Shown here: in pieces, positions 1 through 8,560 of the stretch
Position numbering within the stretch: position 1 is the stretch's first letter
Layout: every line of letters starts with the position of its first letter
NCBI GenBank assembly: GCA_031279515.1
Contig: JAITII010000015.1
Location: 1-36,178 of the forward strand
Direction of reading: 5' to 3'
Origin: Deltaproteobacteria bacterium
GTDB lineage: Bacteria > Desulfobacterota > Desulfarculia > Adiutricales > Adiutricaceae
DNA: 36,178 nt
Made by a program: the position numbers and the translations under genes
Notes under the pieces: generated by a model
What the model saw: only the letters and a program-made list of their open reading frames with translations
Told to the model about the DNA's origin: nothing
Databases searched by the model: none

Positions 1-86
1 GTATCAGCTGCCTCCTTGGTAGCCTTAGCTTTGATTTCAGCAGCCGCCTTGGTGGCCTTAGCTTTAGTATCAGCTGCCGCCTTGGT
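1..86 (-). repeat. 33-bp tandem repeat inside the helicase tail
   Basis: About 2.6 copies of a 33-bp unit lie at 1-20 (partial), 21-53 and 54-86, and continue off the edge. Each encodes an 11-residue unit close to TKAAADTKAKA. An 11-residue Lys/Ala period is compatible with a long, one-sidedly basic helix. The unit keeps the reading frame, so copy number can vary without breaking the gene. Confidence 0.75.
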
Positions 87-2804
87 GGCCTTGGCGGCCT
101 TAGCCTTGGCGTCTTTTTCCGTAGTGTCAGCCGTAGTAGCTTTGGTCTTAGTGTCGGCCGCCTTAGTTGTTTTAGCCTTAGTGCCCGTAACTTTGGCAGC
201 CTTTTTAGTAGTTTCTGCTTCCTGGGCTGTAGCCTTTTTGGAAGCTGCCCGCGGCTTTTTTGCCTCCGGCTCTAGAGGTTTTGCTATTTCTAAAGGTTCA
301 AGACCTTGCGGATCGGAAGGCAAAACGGGCTGAGCCTTGTCGCGAGGCTCTTCTTTGGTCTTTTTTGCGGCCCTGGCTTTGGTGGTCTTAGTCTTTTTCC
401 CCTTAGCTTGCGGCTCTAAGGGTACACCTTGGGGGCCTTTAGAGGCCTTATCAGTCTCTTGGGCATAAAATAAAAGAGGCTGGCCAATTGAGCTTGCAGC
501 TAAAGGCTCTTTAGTCTTAGGCTCTTCTATTTTAGTTAGCTCAGGGACAGAAGAGGACTGGTCTTGGTAGGCTTCACTTAAGACAGCTCCTTCTGCGCCT
601 TTTGCTTTTTCAAGTTCTTGGCTTTCTAGAGCCGTAGTTGTAAAGGGCTCACTAGAGGCTTTCTGAGCACCTAAGGTTTCAGATAGCGCTGAAGAGTCAG
701 AGATATCTGTTTGCGGCTTAATAATTAGCGAATCCCAAGCATTGGAGCTTAACTCTTCACTAAAGGGTGCCTCTGTGGTAACTTTCTGGCTACTTTCTTC
801 CCCGTACTTTTCGCCCTCCAGGTGGGAAGAGGCGCCATCTGCTGTAAGCTTCCATGGCTCTTCTGTACCTATTGTGTCCTCATAAGAGCCTCCACGAAAG
901 CGATGGCGCTTCCGTTTACGGCTTTCCTTGAATTCTCGGCTCAAAGCTCCCTGGGTCCCCAAAGTCTTCTGCCCCTGGTAGGCGGCCGGATCTTCATTGA
1001 ACCCGTTTTGGGTCCCGGAGTGCTGAGCTTCCTCCGAGCGAGACAGTATGGGTATGGATTCCGAGATCTCTTCTTTAAGATTGACCGGGCTATCGTTAGT
1101 GAAGTTTACAACTGAGTTGCCCTTGACAAAGGGAAGCTCAGAGGGGCTACTTACCACTTCGGAAGGCTTCCAAGACAGTACCTGACGAAAATCTGGATGC
1201 AGGCTATCTACTGGCTGGCGAGGGGCCAGGCCAAAGACGCCTCCTGGCCTGGGGCTGGAGGCCAAACCCTTGCCTTGACCCATGGGCTCTTCTGAGCCTT
1301 CCTTATTGTACTCCGGGCGGACCAAAGGTCCTTTAATAAAGGTCCTGTCCTTTCCAGACCTACCCCTAGATTCCTTAAACCTTTTGGGGGAGAAGTGGTC
1401 CTCCAAAAAAAGGCTATCCGGTGGAAAGATAACAGGGATCTTTTCACCTAAGATATTTTCTATGACCTCTAGGTGGTGAACGTATTCGTCACAGACAAAG
1501 GAGATGGCTTTCCCATGCTTATCCTCTTTGCCTGTGGTGCGGCCTATGCGGTGCACGTAATTTTCCGCATCCTGGGGGAGATCGAAGTTGATGACGTGTG
1601 AGACGTCCTCCAGTAAGATACCTCTACTGCCTACGTCTGTGGTAACCAGTACGTCTACCTGCTTATCCTTAAAAAATTGAATTATTTTAAGCCTTCTGGG
1701 CTGGGGCAGTTCCCCGGATATGCCTTCAGCGTGATAGCCGTTGCCTATTAGCTTTTTGGTGAGCCAATCCACTGTGCTCTTGGAATTGCAAAAGATTATG
1801 ACCCTGCCGTGCTCTTCCGTGGACAAGATACCTAAAAGTAAGGGCAGTTTCTCCTGGCGGGTCACGTGATAGAGTTCCTGGACCACCTTGGAAGAGGAGC
1901 CTAAATCCGGTTCTGCAGTTATATAATGGTTAGGATTCATGTGTTGATACACAAGCTCTAATACTGGTTGGCTTAAATTTGCTGCAAAGAGCATAGTTTG
2001 CCGCTGGTTAAAGGGGGCAAGCCTGGTAAGAATAATCTTTAAATCCCTCTGGAAACCTAAGTCAAAAAGCCTATCCGCTTCTTCTATGATGCAAATCTCA
2101 ATTGCTGAGATATTTAAGATCTTCTTGTGTATGTAATCTAATAGCCTTCCAGGGGTGCCTATGACTATATCGGAGCCCTCCTCTAGGTTTCTCACCTGCT
2201 CTTTGAAACCTACCCCGCTTACTATTAAAGACAGGTTTAAGCCGGTATAGTAAGAAAGATTCTTGCCGTCAGTATAGATCTGCCCCGCCTCATCCCTTTT
2301 GGGCGCTATCACCAAGACCCTAGGGAGCCTTTGGCCCTGGGGGGCCTTGGCCAAGAGCCTTGCCATACTGGGTACCAGAAAGGCCACTGTCTTGCCTGTC
2401 CCTACATTAGCCTTGCCTACAATATCTCTCCCTTTGAGGGCCTCGGGGATGACCTGGGCCTGGATGGGGGTAGCAAAGACAAAACCAGAAGCGTCCAAAC
2501 CTTCTATGATGGAATCCGGCAGGTCAAAATCTGTAAACCTGGTGGTGGTAAGAATATTGGGCTTGTCTGGCCTGGGCCCTTTGACGCCCGCCCGGGCGTC
2601 ATTAGTTTCCCGGCCATTTCCGCTCTGGCCTCTCTCCGAGTGTACTAGGTCCTCATAGCTAAGGTCCTTACGGACGATTTTATCTTCCAAAGCCTGGCCC
2701 GCCTTCTGTTTATCTGAATGCTGGATATGGCTATCTGATTCATCCTTCTTGGGTACAATCCCGTCCCTGTCGCGGTCGGACGTCTCGCCGCCATCAAATG
2801 TCAT
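1..2804 (-). CDS. DEAD-box-type ATP-dependent RNA helicase with long Lys/Ala-rich tail, partial at the left edge
   Basis: The reading frame is open from ATG at 2804 to the window edge (at least 934 residues), so the C-terminus is missing. The helicase core spans about residues 85-450: Q motif with TPIQ (112-115), P-loop NVGTGKT (133-139), TPGR, a Walker B read as EEAD (241-244), motif III as AAN (274-276), TDVGSRGI (motif V) and HRIGRTTGKE (418-427). The family remodels RNA or RNPs using ATP. Here the first Asp of DEAD is Glu, SAT is AAN, PTREL is PKRDE, and the second motif VI arginine is missing, so ATPase coupling may be altered. Residues 450 onward are hydrophilic low complexity, turning into a Lys/Ala/Thr-rich tail of the kind expected to bind RNA or other polyanions. 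It lies 97 bp downstream of the ctpA stop. Family call is firm; catalytic status is open. Confidence 0.9.
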   Translation of the reverse strand, partial: MTFDGGETSDRDRDGIVPKKDESDSHIQHSDKQKAGQALEDKIVRKDLSYEDLVHSERGQSGNGRETNDARAGVKGPRPDKPNILTTTRFTDFDLPDSIIEGLDASGFVFATPIQAQVIPEALKGRDIVGKANVGTGKTVAFLVPSMARLLAKAPQGQRLPRVLVIAPKRDEAGQIYTDGKNLSYYTGLNLSLIVSGVGFKEQVRNLEEGSDIVIGTPGRLLDYIHKKILNISAIEICIIEEADRLFDLGFQRDLKIILTRLAPFNQRQTMLFAANLSQPVLELVYQHMNPNHYITAEPDLGSSSKVVQELYHVTRQEKLPLLLGILSTEEHGRVIIFCNSKSTVDWLTKKLIGNGYHAEGISGELPQPRRLKIIQFFKDKQVDVLVTTDVGSRGILLEDVSHVINFDLPQDAENYVHRIGRTTGKEDKHGKAISFVCDEYVHHLEVIENILGEKIPVIFPPDSLFLEDHFSPKRFKESRGRSGKDRTFIKGPLVRPEYNKEGSEEPMGQGKGLASSPRPGGVFGLAPRQPVDSLHPDFRQVLSWKPSEVVSSPSELPFVKGNSVVNFTNDSPVNLKEEISESIPILSRSEEAQHSGTQNGFNEDPAAYQGQKTLGTQGALSREFKESRKRKRHRFRGGSYEDTIGTEEPWKLTADGASSHLEGEKYGEESSQKVTTEAPFSEELSSNAWDSLIIKPQTDISDSSALSETLGAQKASSEPFTTTALESQELEKAKGAEGAVLSEAYQDQSSSVPELTKIEEPKTKEPLAASSIGQPLLFYAQETDKASKGPQGVPLEPQAKGKKTKTTKARAAKKTKEEPRDKAQPVLPSDPQGLEPLEIAKPLEPEAKKPRAASKKATAQEAETTKKAAKVTGTKAKTTKAADTKTKATTADTTEKDAKAKAAKATKAAADTKAKATKAAAEIKAKATKEAAD

Positions 2805-2901
2805 CCACTTTACCTTTACTAGAAATCTTGGAAGGGGCAGGTGTGCCTCCTCCCAAGAGGTAGTTATATTAATTTAAAATTTAGCTAAGGCGCGTACTTT
2901 A

Positions 2902-4392
2902 TTAGAGCAGCAAAGAAATATCCAAGATGGCGCCATCGTCAGATTCCCTGGGCCCCAAGGCCAAGGGGATATCCTCTTTAGGCGGCCCTTGATAGGTGTT
3001 TTTGACCTCGCCGTTCTTCAGCATGCTGTAAGCCGCTGCCAGCTGCTTATCCGTAGCTAAGCGTTCGGCTACGGTCATCTGGGAAAAATGTTTATCCGGG
3101 GCTACGTAGGGCTCATCATCAGAGGGTTCTTGAGGGGCAGAGCCTTCAGCATCAGGGGTTTCCTCTGAGTCGGAACGAGTCTTAGGCCGGGAGGTACTAC
3201 CCCCAGTTCCAGAGAGATGGCCCTCCAGGTCCTCTTCCCTGGGCATCTGGAAATCAGGCGGGAGGGGATTTTTTACCTCCACGTCGGGGATGATGCCCTC
3301 TATCTGAATAGAGCGGCCTGTAGGCGTATAGAAACGTGCCGTGGTGAGGCGCAAGCCTGAGCCGTCGGGCAAGGGGACTATGGACTGCACGGAACCTTTA
3401 CCAAAGGTCTGGGTGCCTAAGATCACAGCGCGTCCGTAATCCTGGAGGGCGCCGGCCACTATTTCGCTGGCCGAGGCTGAGCCTTCGTTTACTAAAACCA
3501 CCATGGGGGTATCTATTGGCACTATGGCGGTCTTTTCCGAGCGGTAGATAGCGTCTTGGTCTTCACGGCGTCCCTTGGTCTCTACCACGGGGACAGGTCC
3601 TAAAAAGAGTCCGGAAACAGCTACGGATTGATCTAAAAGTCCCCCTGGGTCATTGCGCAGGTCCAAGATAATAGAATTTAGGGACTTATTCTGGGTCAAG
3701 GTCTTAATGGCCCTTTCCAATTCCCCTGCTGTTCCGCCCTGGAAGTTACGGATATGGATGTAACCAATGCCGTCGCCCATCTCTTGGGTACGGACAGAGA
3801 TCATGGGGATCTTGGCCCTATTTACCTTCACCTCTATGGGTTCTTTTACCCCTTGGCGAATGATAGTAAAGCTTACGCTGGTCCCTATGGGGCCTCTGAT
3901 GATGCGCACCGCCTCCATGAGGTTCATGTCCACAGCCGACTGACCATCTATGGCTACTATCTGATCCCCAGAGCGGATCCCCGCCCTAAAGGCCGGGGTG
4001 TCCTCCATGGGGGAGACAACAGTAATTATGTTGTCCTTCATGGTGATTTCTATGCCCACTCCGGAAAAGGCGCCGCTGGTCTCTTGCTTCAGTTCCAGCA
4101 TCTCGTCGGCAGTAAAGAAGGTGGAGTGGGGATCCAGGCTAGAAAGCATGCCCCGCACCGCCCCGTGGACCAGGGTGGTGTTGTCCGGCTCTTCCACAAA
4201 ACGGGAGTTTACCTCATAGAAGACCCGAGCCAGGATCTTAAAGGACTCGTAAACCTTAAAATCAGTCGAAGAGCCATCCGCGGCGGCCCTTGTGCCTGAA
4301 AAAGCTACGAGAACCAAAAGTAGCGCCATAAGGGTTAAGAGCCTAGAAAAAGGCCCTGCCTTCAAAGCTTTAGCTGGAAAAATACGGGACAT
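2902..4392 (-). CDS. ctpA: S41-family C-terminal processing protease (CtpA/Prc type)
   Basis: A 496-residue exported serine protease. It has an N-terminal hydrophobic export segment (about residues 17-37), a PDZ domain (about 108-190, with SGVGIEI and GIRSGDQIVAIDG) and the S41 catalytic domain. The probable catalytic set is Ser307 (in NEGSASASE), Lys332 (FGKGSVQ) and Gln336, with the 25-residue Ser-Lys spacing seen in characterised CtpB. A disordered acidic, Pro/Ser-rich stretch lies at about 378-435, before a short C-terminal segment. Family members trim periplasmic proteins and peptidoglycan hydrolases from their C-termini. GGAG lies 5 nt before the ATG. It is 53 bp downstream of the fur-like gene and probably co-transcribed with it. 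Confidence 0.95.
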   Translation of the reverse strand: MSRIFPAKALKAGPFSRLLTLMALLLVLVAFSGTRAAADGSSTDFKVYESFKILARVFYEVNSRFVEEPDNTTLVHGAVRGMLSSLDPHSTFFTADEMLELKQETSGAFSGVGIEITMKDNIITVVSPMEDTPAFRAGIRSGDQIVAIDGQSAVDMNLMEAVRIIRGPIGTSVSFTIIRQGVKEPIEVKVNRAKIPMISVRTQEMGDGIGYIHIRNFQGGTAGELERAIKTLTQNKSLNSIILDLRNDPGGLLDQSVAVSGLFLGPVPVVETKGRREDQDAIYRSEKTAIVPIDTPMVVLVNEGSASASEIVAGALQDYGRAVILGTQTFGKGSVQSIVPLPDGSGLRLTTARFYTPTGRSIQIEGIIPDVEVKNPLPPDFQMPREEDLEGHLSGTGGSTSRPKTRSDSEETPDAEGSAPQEPSDDEPYVAPDKHFSQMTVAERLATDKQLAAAYSMLKNGEVKNTYQGPPKEDIPLALGPRESDDGAILDISLLL

Positions 4393-4445
4393 GTTTACTC
4401 CGCAATATCATTTAAGCCCATTAGCTCTCAAAAAAAGCTTTATAG

Positions 4446-4925
4446 CTAATCTTTCTTCTTCTTGTCCTGACAGTTGGAGCAGAGGCCCCAAATCTCAAAC
4501 TTGTAGCCATCGCTCTTAAAGCCTTCCTGCCTACAGATCCTCTTTTCCACAAGGGCCAACTCCGGAGCGGAAAACTCGAAGATACGCCTACAATTCACGC
4601 AGCGCAAGTGGCTGTGGAGTTCTCGGCCATATACCCTTTCATAGTGCATGTGGCCGTCTTCCAGATATACTTCAGCTAAAAGACCGCAACGAATCAAAAG
4701 GGGTATTGCCCTGTAAATAGAGGCCTTAGAAATGGGTGTTTTGGACCTTAGGCTCATGAAGAGCTCGTCAACATCAAAGTGGTCGTGATTTCTTAAGATA
4801 CACTCGGCAATGGCCTCGCGCTCCCGGGTCACACGGAATCCGCGGGACTTAAGGTACTTGCGAAAAGCTTCCATCTCCTCAGTAAGGTCCTCGCTCGTTG
4901 GCTCGGGTTTTTTCATTGGTGGCAT
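4446..4925 (-). CDS. Fur-family metal-dependent transcriptional regulator
   Basis: A 159-residue protein. It has an N-terminal winged helix (about 20-100, with FDVDELFMSLR and ISKASIYRAI) and a C-terminal metal-binding/dimerisation region. The latter shows HYERVYG, LHSHLRCVNC and a final CSNC, so two CxxC pairs for structural zinc are present. Fur, Zur, PerR and Nur cannot be told apart reliably from this. The His-x-His before the first CxxC fits Fur or PerR. An ATG three codons downstream is an alternative start; neither has a clear Shine-Dalgarno sequence. The lysine-rich end (KKKKD) is unremarkable. It sits upstream of ctpA, 200 bp after the rsfS stop, and may have its own promoter. Confidence 0.9.
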   Translation of the reverse strand: MPPMKKPEPTSEDLTEEMEAFRKYLKSRGFRVTREREAIAECILRNHDHFDVDELFMSLRSKTPISKASIYRAIPLLIRCGLLAEVYLEDGHMHYERVYGRELHSHLRCVNCRRIFEFSAPELALVEKRICRQEGFKSDGYKFEIWGLCSNCQDKKKKD

Positions 4926-5125
4926 GGATTTGTTCAGACATTAGGAAATGGCCTCGGATTTAAAATTAACCAAGGCCGGATGAATTTCGAAGAAAACAAT
5001 AAAGTGAGCCTAAAGATAAAAAAGGCACTTTTATTATTTTACCACGCCAAGGGAGGGGCTTCAAGGGTAAGAAAAATACCCAAAAGCCAAAACCCAATAA
5101 TCCATTGGAGACAAGTAGCCCTTCT

Positions 5126-5854
5126 CTATTTCTCTTTGGCCTTGGAGCCCCTGGACCTGGGCCTTGCCAAAGTCCCAGGGTCTTCCCTGGGGGCATCTGC
5201 CCAGAGCCCCTCTAGGTCAAACTGGGCCCTGGCATCGGGGTGGAAGAAATGGACCATGACGTCCCCAAAATCAATGAGGGCCCAGCGGGTATCGCCGGAG
5301 GATACACCTTCCTGACTCAAGGGGACCACTCCATTTTCTTTGAGTTTCAAGATTATTTTTTCCGCAACTGAGCGCACCTGACGGCTGGACTCGCAGGTGG
5401 CGATATAGAACCAGTCAGTTACCTGGCTGACCCCTGTAAGGTTAATTAGTACTGGAGACCCAATCTTATGCTCCCCTGCAGCTTGGCAAACCAGGGCCGC
5501 AAGCTCCCGGCTCTCAGGGGGGACCTTCTTTTTTACAGCCTTGCCACCGGCGCTTTTCAGGCCAATGGGCCTCATGGCCGCCTTTTTGGCTCTTTTAACC
5601 GGTGGAGTCAATAAAGAGCCCAGCTCCTTGGTATTTTTTAAGGCTGGCTTCTTGGGAGCAGCTGGCTTCTTGGCTGCTGCCGGCCTCTTGGGGGCAGCTG
5701 GCTTCTTAGCAGCAGCCGGCTTCTTGGGAGCAGCTGGCTTCTTAGCTACTGCTGGCTTTTTAGCAGCAGCTGGTTTTTTAGCGGATTTTTGCGTCGCAGC
5801 GGGCGACCCCGCTGGGGCACCAGGGAATTCTTCGTCCTTGCGGATTTTTGGCAT
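5126..5854 (-). CDS. rsfS: Ribosomal silencing factor RsfS with histone-like repeat N-terminus
   Basis: RsfS (RsfA/Iojap) binds ribosomal protein uL14 on the large subunit and blocks subunit joining when nutrients are short. The RsfS domain occupies about residues 117-222 of 244, counted from a GTG at 5860 (VSQVTDWFYIATCESSRQV, GDTRWALIDFGDVMVHFF). The family is usually 105-130 residues, so about 115 residues are extra. This N-terminal extension contains eight 6-residue units of KKPAA(A/P/V) and more basic sequence. A basic tail also ends the protein. I prefer ATG at 5854 because AAGAGG lies 5 nt upstream of it; GTG at 5860 overlaps the spacing. It follows nadD after about 12 bp, a widely conserved pairing. 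Confidence 0.93.
   Translation of the reverse strand: MPKIRKDEEFPGAPAGSPAATQKSAKKPAAAKKPAVAKKPAAPKKPAAAKKPAAPKRPAAAKKPAAPKKPALKNTKELGSLLTPPVKRAKKAAMRPIGLKSAGGKAVKKKVPPESRELAALVCQAAGEHKIGSPVLINLTGVSQVTDWFYIATCESSRQVRSVAEKIILKLKENGVVPLSQEGVSSGDTRWALIDFGDVMVHFFHPDARAQFDLEGLWADAPREDPGTLARPRSRGSKAKEK
5636..5779 (-). repeat. 18-bp tandem repeat encoding KKPAAA/KKPAAP units in RsfS
   Basis: Eight consecutive 18-bp units encode KKPAAA, KKPAVA, KKPAAP, KKPAAA, KKPAAP, KRPAAA, KKPAAP and a degenerate last copy. Third-position differences between units indicate selection on the protein rather than a very recent duplication. Confidence 0.85.
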
Positions 5855-5866
5855 CGGCACCTCTTA

Positions 5867-6550
5867 TTAGTTTGCGGCTCCGGCGTAAAGTCTATGCCGA
5901 GCCAGGTATTCATAAACCGCATCGGGAACCAGGTAACGTACCGATTCCCCTCTTTTTATCCTTCTCCTTATGTCCGTAGAAGAGATAGCTAGCTTAGCGC
6001 CTTCAAAATAATAGATGGGCTCCAGGCCCACAAATAAATATGCCTTTTTATCATCTGACCATTGGGGCGTATGCCCAAAGAGCTGCGTTAAAAAAGCGCC
6101 CAAAAGCTCAATAGAGCTTTGGGTCTCTGGTCTAGTATGCACCACAAAACTGGTTAGGGTAAAGAGCTCGGAAAATTTATGCCACATTCCTATATTACTA
6201 AAGGAGTCAAAACCCACTAAAAAGTAGAGCTTAGCCCCTTCAATAAGCTCTTTGCGCAAGAACTTTAAGGTGTTCACCGTATAGCTGGGACCAGGTAGGC
6301 GAGCCTCTAAATCCGAAGCTACAAAGCTCTCCCTCCCGGAGACCGCAAGCTCCACCATGCGGTACCTGTGGTCAAAGGGTGCCATCTCGTAACCGGGCTT
6401 GTGGGGGGCCAAGGCAGTGGGTAGAAAGTAGACCCTTTCTAAGCTATAGCTCTCGCACATCTCCTCGGCTGCCCTTAGATGGCCCAAATGCATAGGGTTA
6501 AAGGCCCCTCCCATGACCCCCAATCTCTTTGTAGTCCCAAATGGCTCCAT
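5867..6550 (-). CDS. nadD: Nicotinate-nucleotide adenylyltransferase
   Basis: NadD transfers AMP to nicotinate mononucleotide in NAD synthesis. The 227-residue length is normal. Hallmarks are the nucleotidyltransferase signature [11 protein letters not shown] (14-24) and ISSTDIR (189-195). The start ATG at 6550 overlaps the gpsA stop in the arrangement TAATG, so translation is probably coupled. rsfS follows directly. Confidence 0.96.
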   Translation of the reverse strand: MEPFGTTKRLGVMGGAFNPMHLGHLRAAEEMCESYSLERVYFLPTALAPHKPGYEMAPFDHRYRMVELAVSGRESFVASDLEARLPGPSYTVNTLKFLRKELIEGAKLYFLVGFDSFSNIGMWHKFSELFTLTSFVVHTRPETQSSIELLGAFLTQLFGHTPQWSDDKKAYLFVGLEPIYYFEGAKLAISSTDIRRRIKRGESVRYLVPDAVYEYLARHRLYAGAAN

Positions 6551-7623
6551 TAGATTGCCCGAGCCCCTTGGAGAACTTGGCTGTCGGTTTCGGCTTTAAG
6601 TTTTCTGGTAAGTAGATCCACCATGCCCTTTCTGGGGTGCTTACCCTCGTAGAGGACCCTATAGACCTCCCTGGCTGTGGGCATGCTCACATTTAGTTTC
6701 TGGGCCATGCCCCACAAGGATTTAGTGTTGCGTACTCCCTCGGCTACGTCCCTCCGGCCTGTTAGTATGGATTCTAAGCTCTCACCGGCACCTATGCGCA
6801 AGCCCACCTGCCGATTGCGGGAAAGCTCACCAGTGGCAGTTAGGATAAGGTCCCCCATCCCCGAGAGCCCGGCCAAGGTCATGGGATGGGCACCCATGCC
6901 CACGGCAAAACGAGTCATCTCCCCCAAGGCGCGGGTCAGAAAGGCAGCCCTGGCATTTAGGCCCAGCTGCAGGCCATCGCAGATGCCTGCAGCTATGGCA
7001 TAGACATTCTTTAAGGCCCCGCCCAGCTCTACGCCCAGGCAATCCTGGGTGGTATAGATGCGGAAGGTGGGAGAGGAGAGGATCTCTTGCACCAATTTAG
7101 CCGTTTGTTCATCTTCCATACCCAAGGTGACTGCCGTGGGAAGCCCCCTGGAGACCTCTTTGGCAAAACTGGGGCCCGATAGGGCCCCCACCTTGGTATT
7201 GAGGTGGGAAGGGGTCTCTTCCAAGAGGATCCCCGTCATAGTGGCAAAGCTAGAATCCTCTATGCCCTTGGAGGCGCTTATCTGTACGGTATTATCCCCT
7301 AGATGGGGCATTAATCGCTTGGCTACTTCCCTTAGGCCATGGCTGGGTACCACCCATAGGATAAGCCGCGCGCCTTCCATGGCGCGAGCCCCATCACTTG
7401 TGACCTCCAGTTCCCCTGTGAGGCTAATGCCAGGCAAAAAGGCGACATTTTCTTTCTCTCTAATGATATTCTGCGCCGTCTCTGGGCTGCGGGCCCAGAG
7501 ACGCACCCTAAGTCCCAGGCGCGAGGCGTGCAAGGCCAGGGTAGTCCCCCAGGCGCCGGCACCCACCACTGCAACCGTTTTATCCTTTAAGACGCTTCTG
7601 GTCTGGTTTTCAAGCTGTAAAAT
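6550..7623 (-). CDS. gpsA: Glycerol-3-phosphate dehydrogenase [NAD(P)+], probable ATT start
   Basis: GpsA reduces dihydroxyacetone phosphate to sn-glycerol-3-phosphate for phospholipid synthesis. It shows the Rossmann motif [12 protein letters not shown], the family segments [19 protein letters not shown] and [12 protein letters not shown], and [13 protein letters not shown]. The first conventional start (GTG 7569) would cut off most of the first beta strand, because KTVAV is encoded in frame just upstream. The frame is open back to a TAG at 7629-7627. The best initiator in that interval is ATT at 7623, with AAGGAG 8 nt before it (about 357 residues). Alternatively a one-base slip in the TTTT run near 7620 would join an upstream ATG (7669). 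The function is secure; the start is not. The stop overlaps nadD. Confidence 0.9.
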   Translation of the reverse strand: MLQLENQTRSVLKDKTVAVVGAGAWGTTLALHASRLGLRVRLWARSPETAQNIIREKENVAFLPGISLTGELEVTSDGARAMEGARLILWVVPSHGLREVAKRLMPHLGDNTVQISASKGIEDSSFATMTGILLEETPSHLNTKVGALSGPSFAKEVSRGLPTAVTLGMEDEQTAKLVQEILSSPTFRIYTTQDCLGVELGGALKNVYAIAAGICDGLQLGLNARAAFLTRALGEMTRFAVGMGAHPMTLAGLSGMGDLILTATGELSRNRQVGLRIGAGESLESILTGRRDVAEGVRNTKSLWGMAQKLNVSMPTAREVYRVLYEGKHPRKGMVDLLTRKLKAETDSQVLQGARAI

Positions 7624-7631
7624 AAGCTAGT

Positions 7632-7637
7632 CTCCTT
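7632..7637 (-). promoter_or_regulatory. Shine-Dalgarno AAGGAG that selects the gpsA start
   Basis: On the minus strand AAGGAG ends 8 nt before an in-frame ATT. No ATG, GTG or TTG in the gpsA frame lies within a usable distance of it. It is the strongest ribosome-binding signal in this region. Confidence 0.6.
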
Positions 7638-8193
7638 GAAATATCTGATAAATCCAAGCCCCTTACCATTATCTTAATCTTACAAGGGCCCAGCTTGGCC
7701 TTAAGCTTTAGCCCCAGATCCTAAAAGGGCTTGAGGCTATAGGTTATCGGCTTTTGGCTTTAGCTATCGGCTAGCTAGGGTAAGGGCCATGATGATTATT
7801 AATTTAGGGCTTGGAAATTTTTTTCCCCTAATTCGAAAATAGAGCCTAAGTCTCTTAAGATAATTTCCTTTACTACTTTTTTCCTTCCATTGCCACATAA
7901 AAAAAGAGCCAATTTGGCCTTGAAAAAGGGCTAATACATTTTTAACCCTCAAAAGCCTTAAATTTACCCCAATTTCAGCAATTGTCTACAGACAAGGACT
8001 AAGGAAGATAGACTAAGGTAGGATAAATTTTTTAACCCCTGGCATTTTTTTAAAAAAATATCTTTGGGGCACATCTTGATGAAAAAAAGAAAAAAAACTC
8101 GTATTTAGTGATTTCTAGCTAAATATCTCCCCGATAAGGTACCTTTTGGCCCCTTGATGACTAGATCAGGGGCTGAAAAAAACTTAATAAAAC

Positions 8194-8222
8194 TTGACAG
8201 GGGCATTGGACAATAGTAACAT
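8194..8222 (+). promoter_or_regulatory. Sigma-70-type promoter upstream of the LysM gene
   Basis: A perfect TTGACA (8194-8199) is separated by 17 nt from TAACAT (8217-8222). Transcription would start near 8229 and give a leader of about 330 nt before the LysM ATG. No closer promoter was seen. Confidence 0.6.
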
Positions 8223-8295
8223 ACTTTCAATAATTTGTTTTTAATTGTCTCCCTTAATTATGGTTTTATATAATGCAGGGGAAAAAAAGAATTAT

Positions 8296-8496
8296 CTATA
8301 AAAAATTGTCTCGAGCTATAAAAGGCTCTTCCCTTTTATACCCCATTTTCCCATAAATATGCCAAAATATCAAGCCACAAGCTGTATATTTGGTAGAATC
8401 TCTAAAACTTGTTCTATCTGCTTCTATACATGCTAAAGCTATCCAAGGCTTTAAGCCAAGCTTCTTGACTATTAAAGTTATTATATTTTCTGCCAT
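8296..8496 (-). CDS. Hypothetical small ORF
   Basis: A 66-codon ORF with an ATG start and mixed, gene-like composition (two Cys, three Trp or His residues mid-sequence). No Shine-Dalgarno sequence precedes it and I recognise no family. It lies antisense within the long leader of the LysM gene. It could be a small protein, a decayed fragment or chance. Confidence 0.2.
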   Translation of the reverse strand: MAENIITLIVKKLGLKPWIALACIEADRTSFRDSTKYTACGLIFWHIYGKMGYKREEPFIARDNFL

Positions 8497-8501
8497 TTTT
8501 T

Positions 8502-8508
8502 AAGGAGG
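8502..8508 (+). promoter_or_regulatory. Isolated Shine-Dalgarno (AAGGAGG) in the LysM leader
   Basis: A perfect AAGGAGG lies 52 nt upstream of the annotated LysM start, too far to serve it. The next ATG (8526) opens a 13-codon ORF whose end overlaps the LysM start (stop at 8567, LysM ATG at 8561). A short leader peptide with translational coupling is possible, but the 17-nt spacing to that ATG is long. Confidence 0.35.
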
Positions 8509-8560
8509 CCGCAAATCATTACTGGATGCCAAGGTTGGCAGTAATCTTGCGTGAAAAGCT

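Larger units (their letters stand above)
7670..8560. other. Long AT-rich intergenic region between gpsA and the LysM gene
   Basis: About 890 bp separates the divergent gpsA (minus) and LysM (plus) genes. It contains a hairpin at about 8146-8169 (GCCCC and TGAT pairing with ATCAGGGGC), a sigma-70-like promoter, a weak minus-strand ORF and an isolated Shine-Dalgarno sequence. These are listed separately where supported. A 62-codon minus-strand ORF at 7764-7952 has no family resemblance or good ribosome-binding site and is not called. Confidence 0.6.

Noticed and set aside
3754-4299. 181-codon plus-strand ORF across ctpA
   Set aside because: Shadow of the protease gene.
5541-5870. Plus-strand Ala/Gly/Leu/Phe-rich ORF opposite the RsfS tail
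   Set aside because: It is the antisense image of the KKPAA repeats; hydrophobic but without biological support.
8146-8169. Intrinsic terminator upstream of the LysM promoter
   Set aside because: The hairpin is followed by an A-rich rather than T-rich tract on the plus strand and has no T tract on the minus strand.
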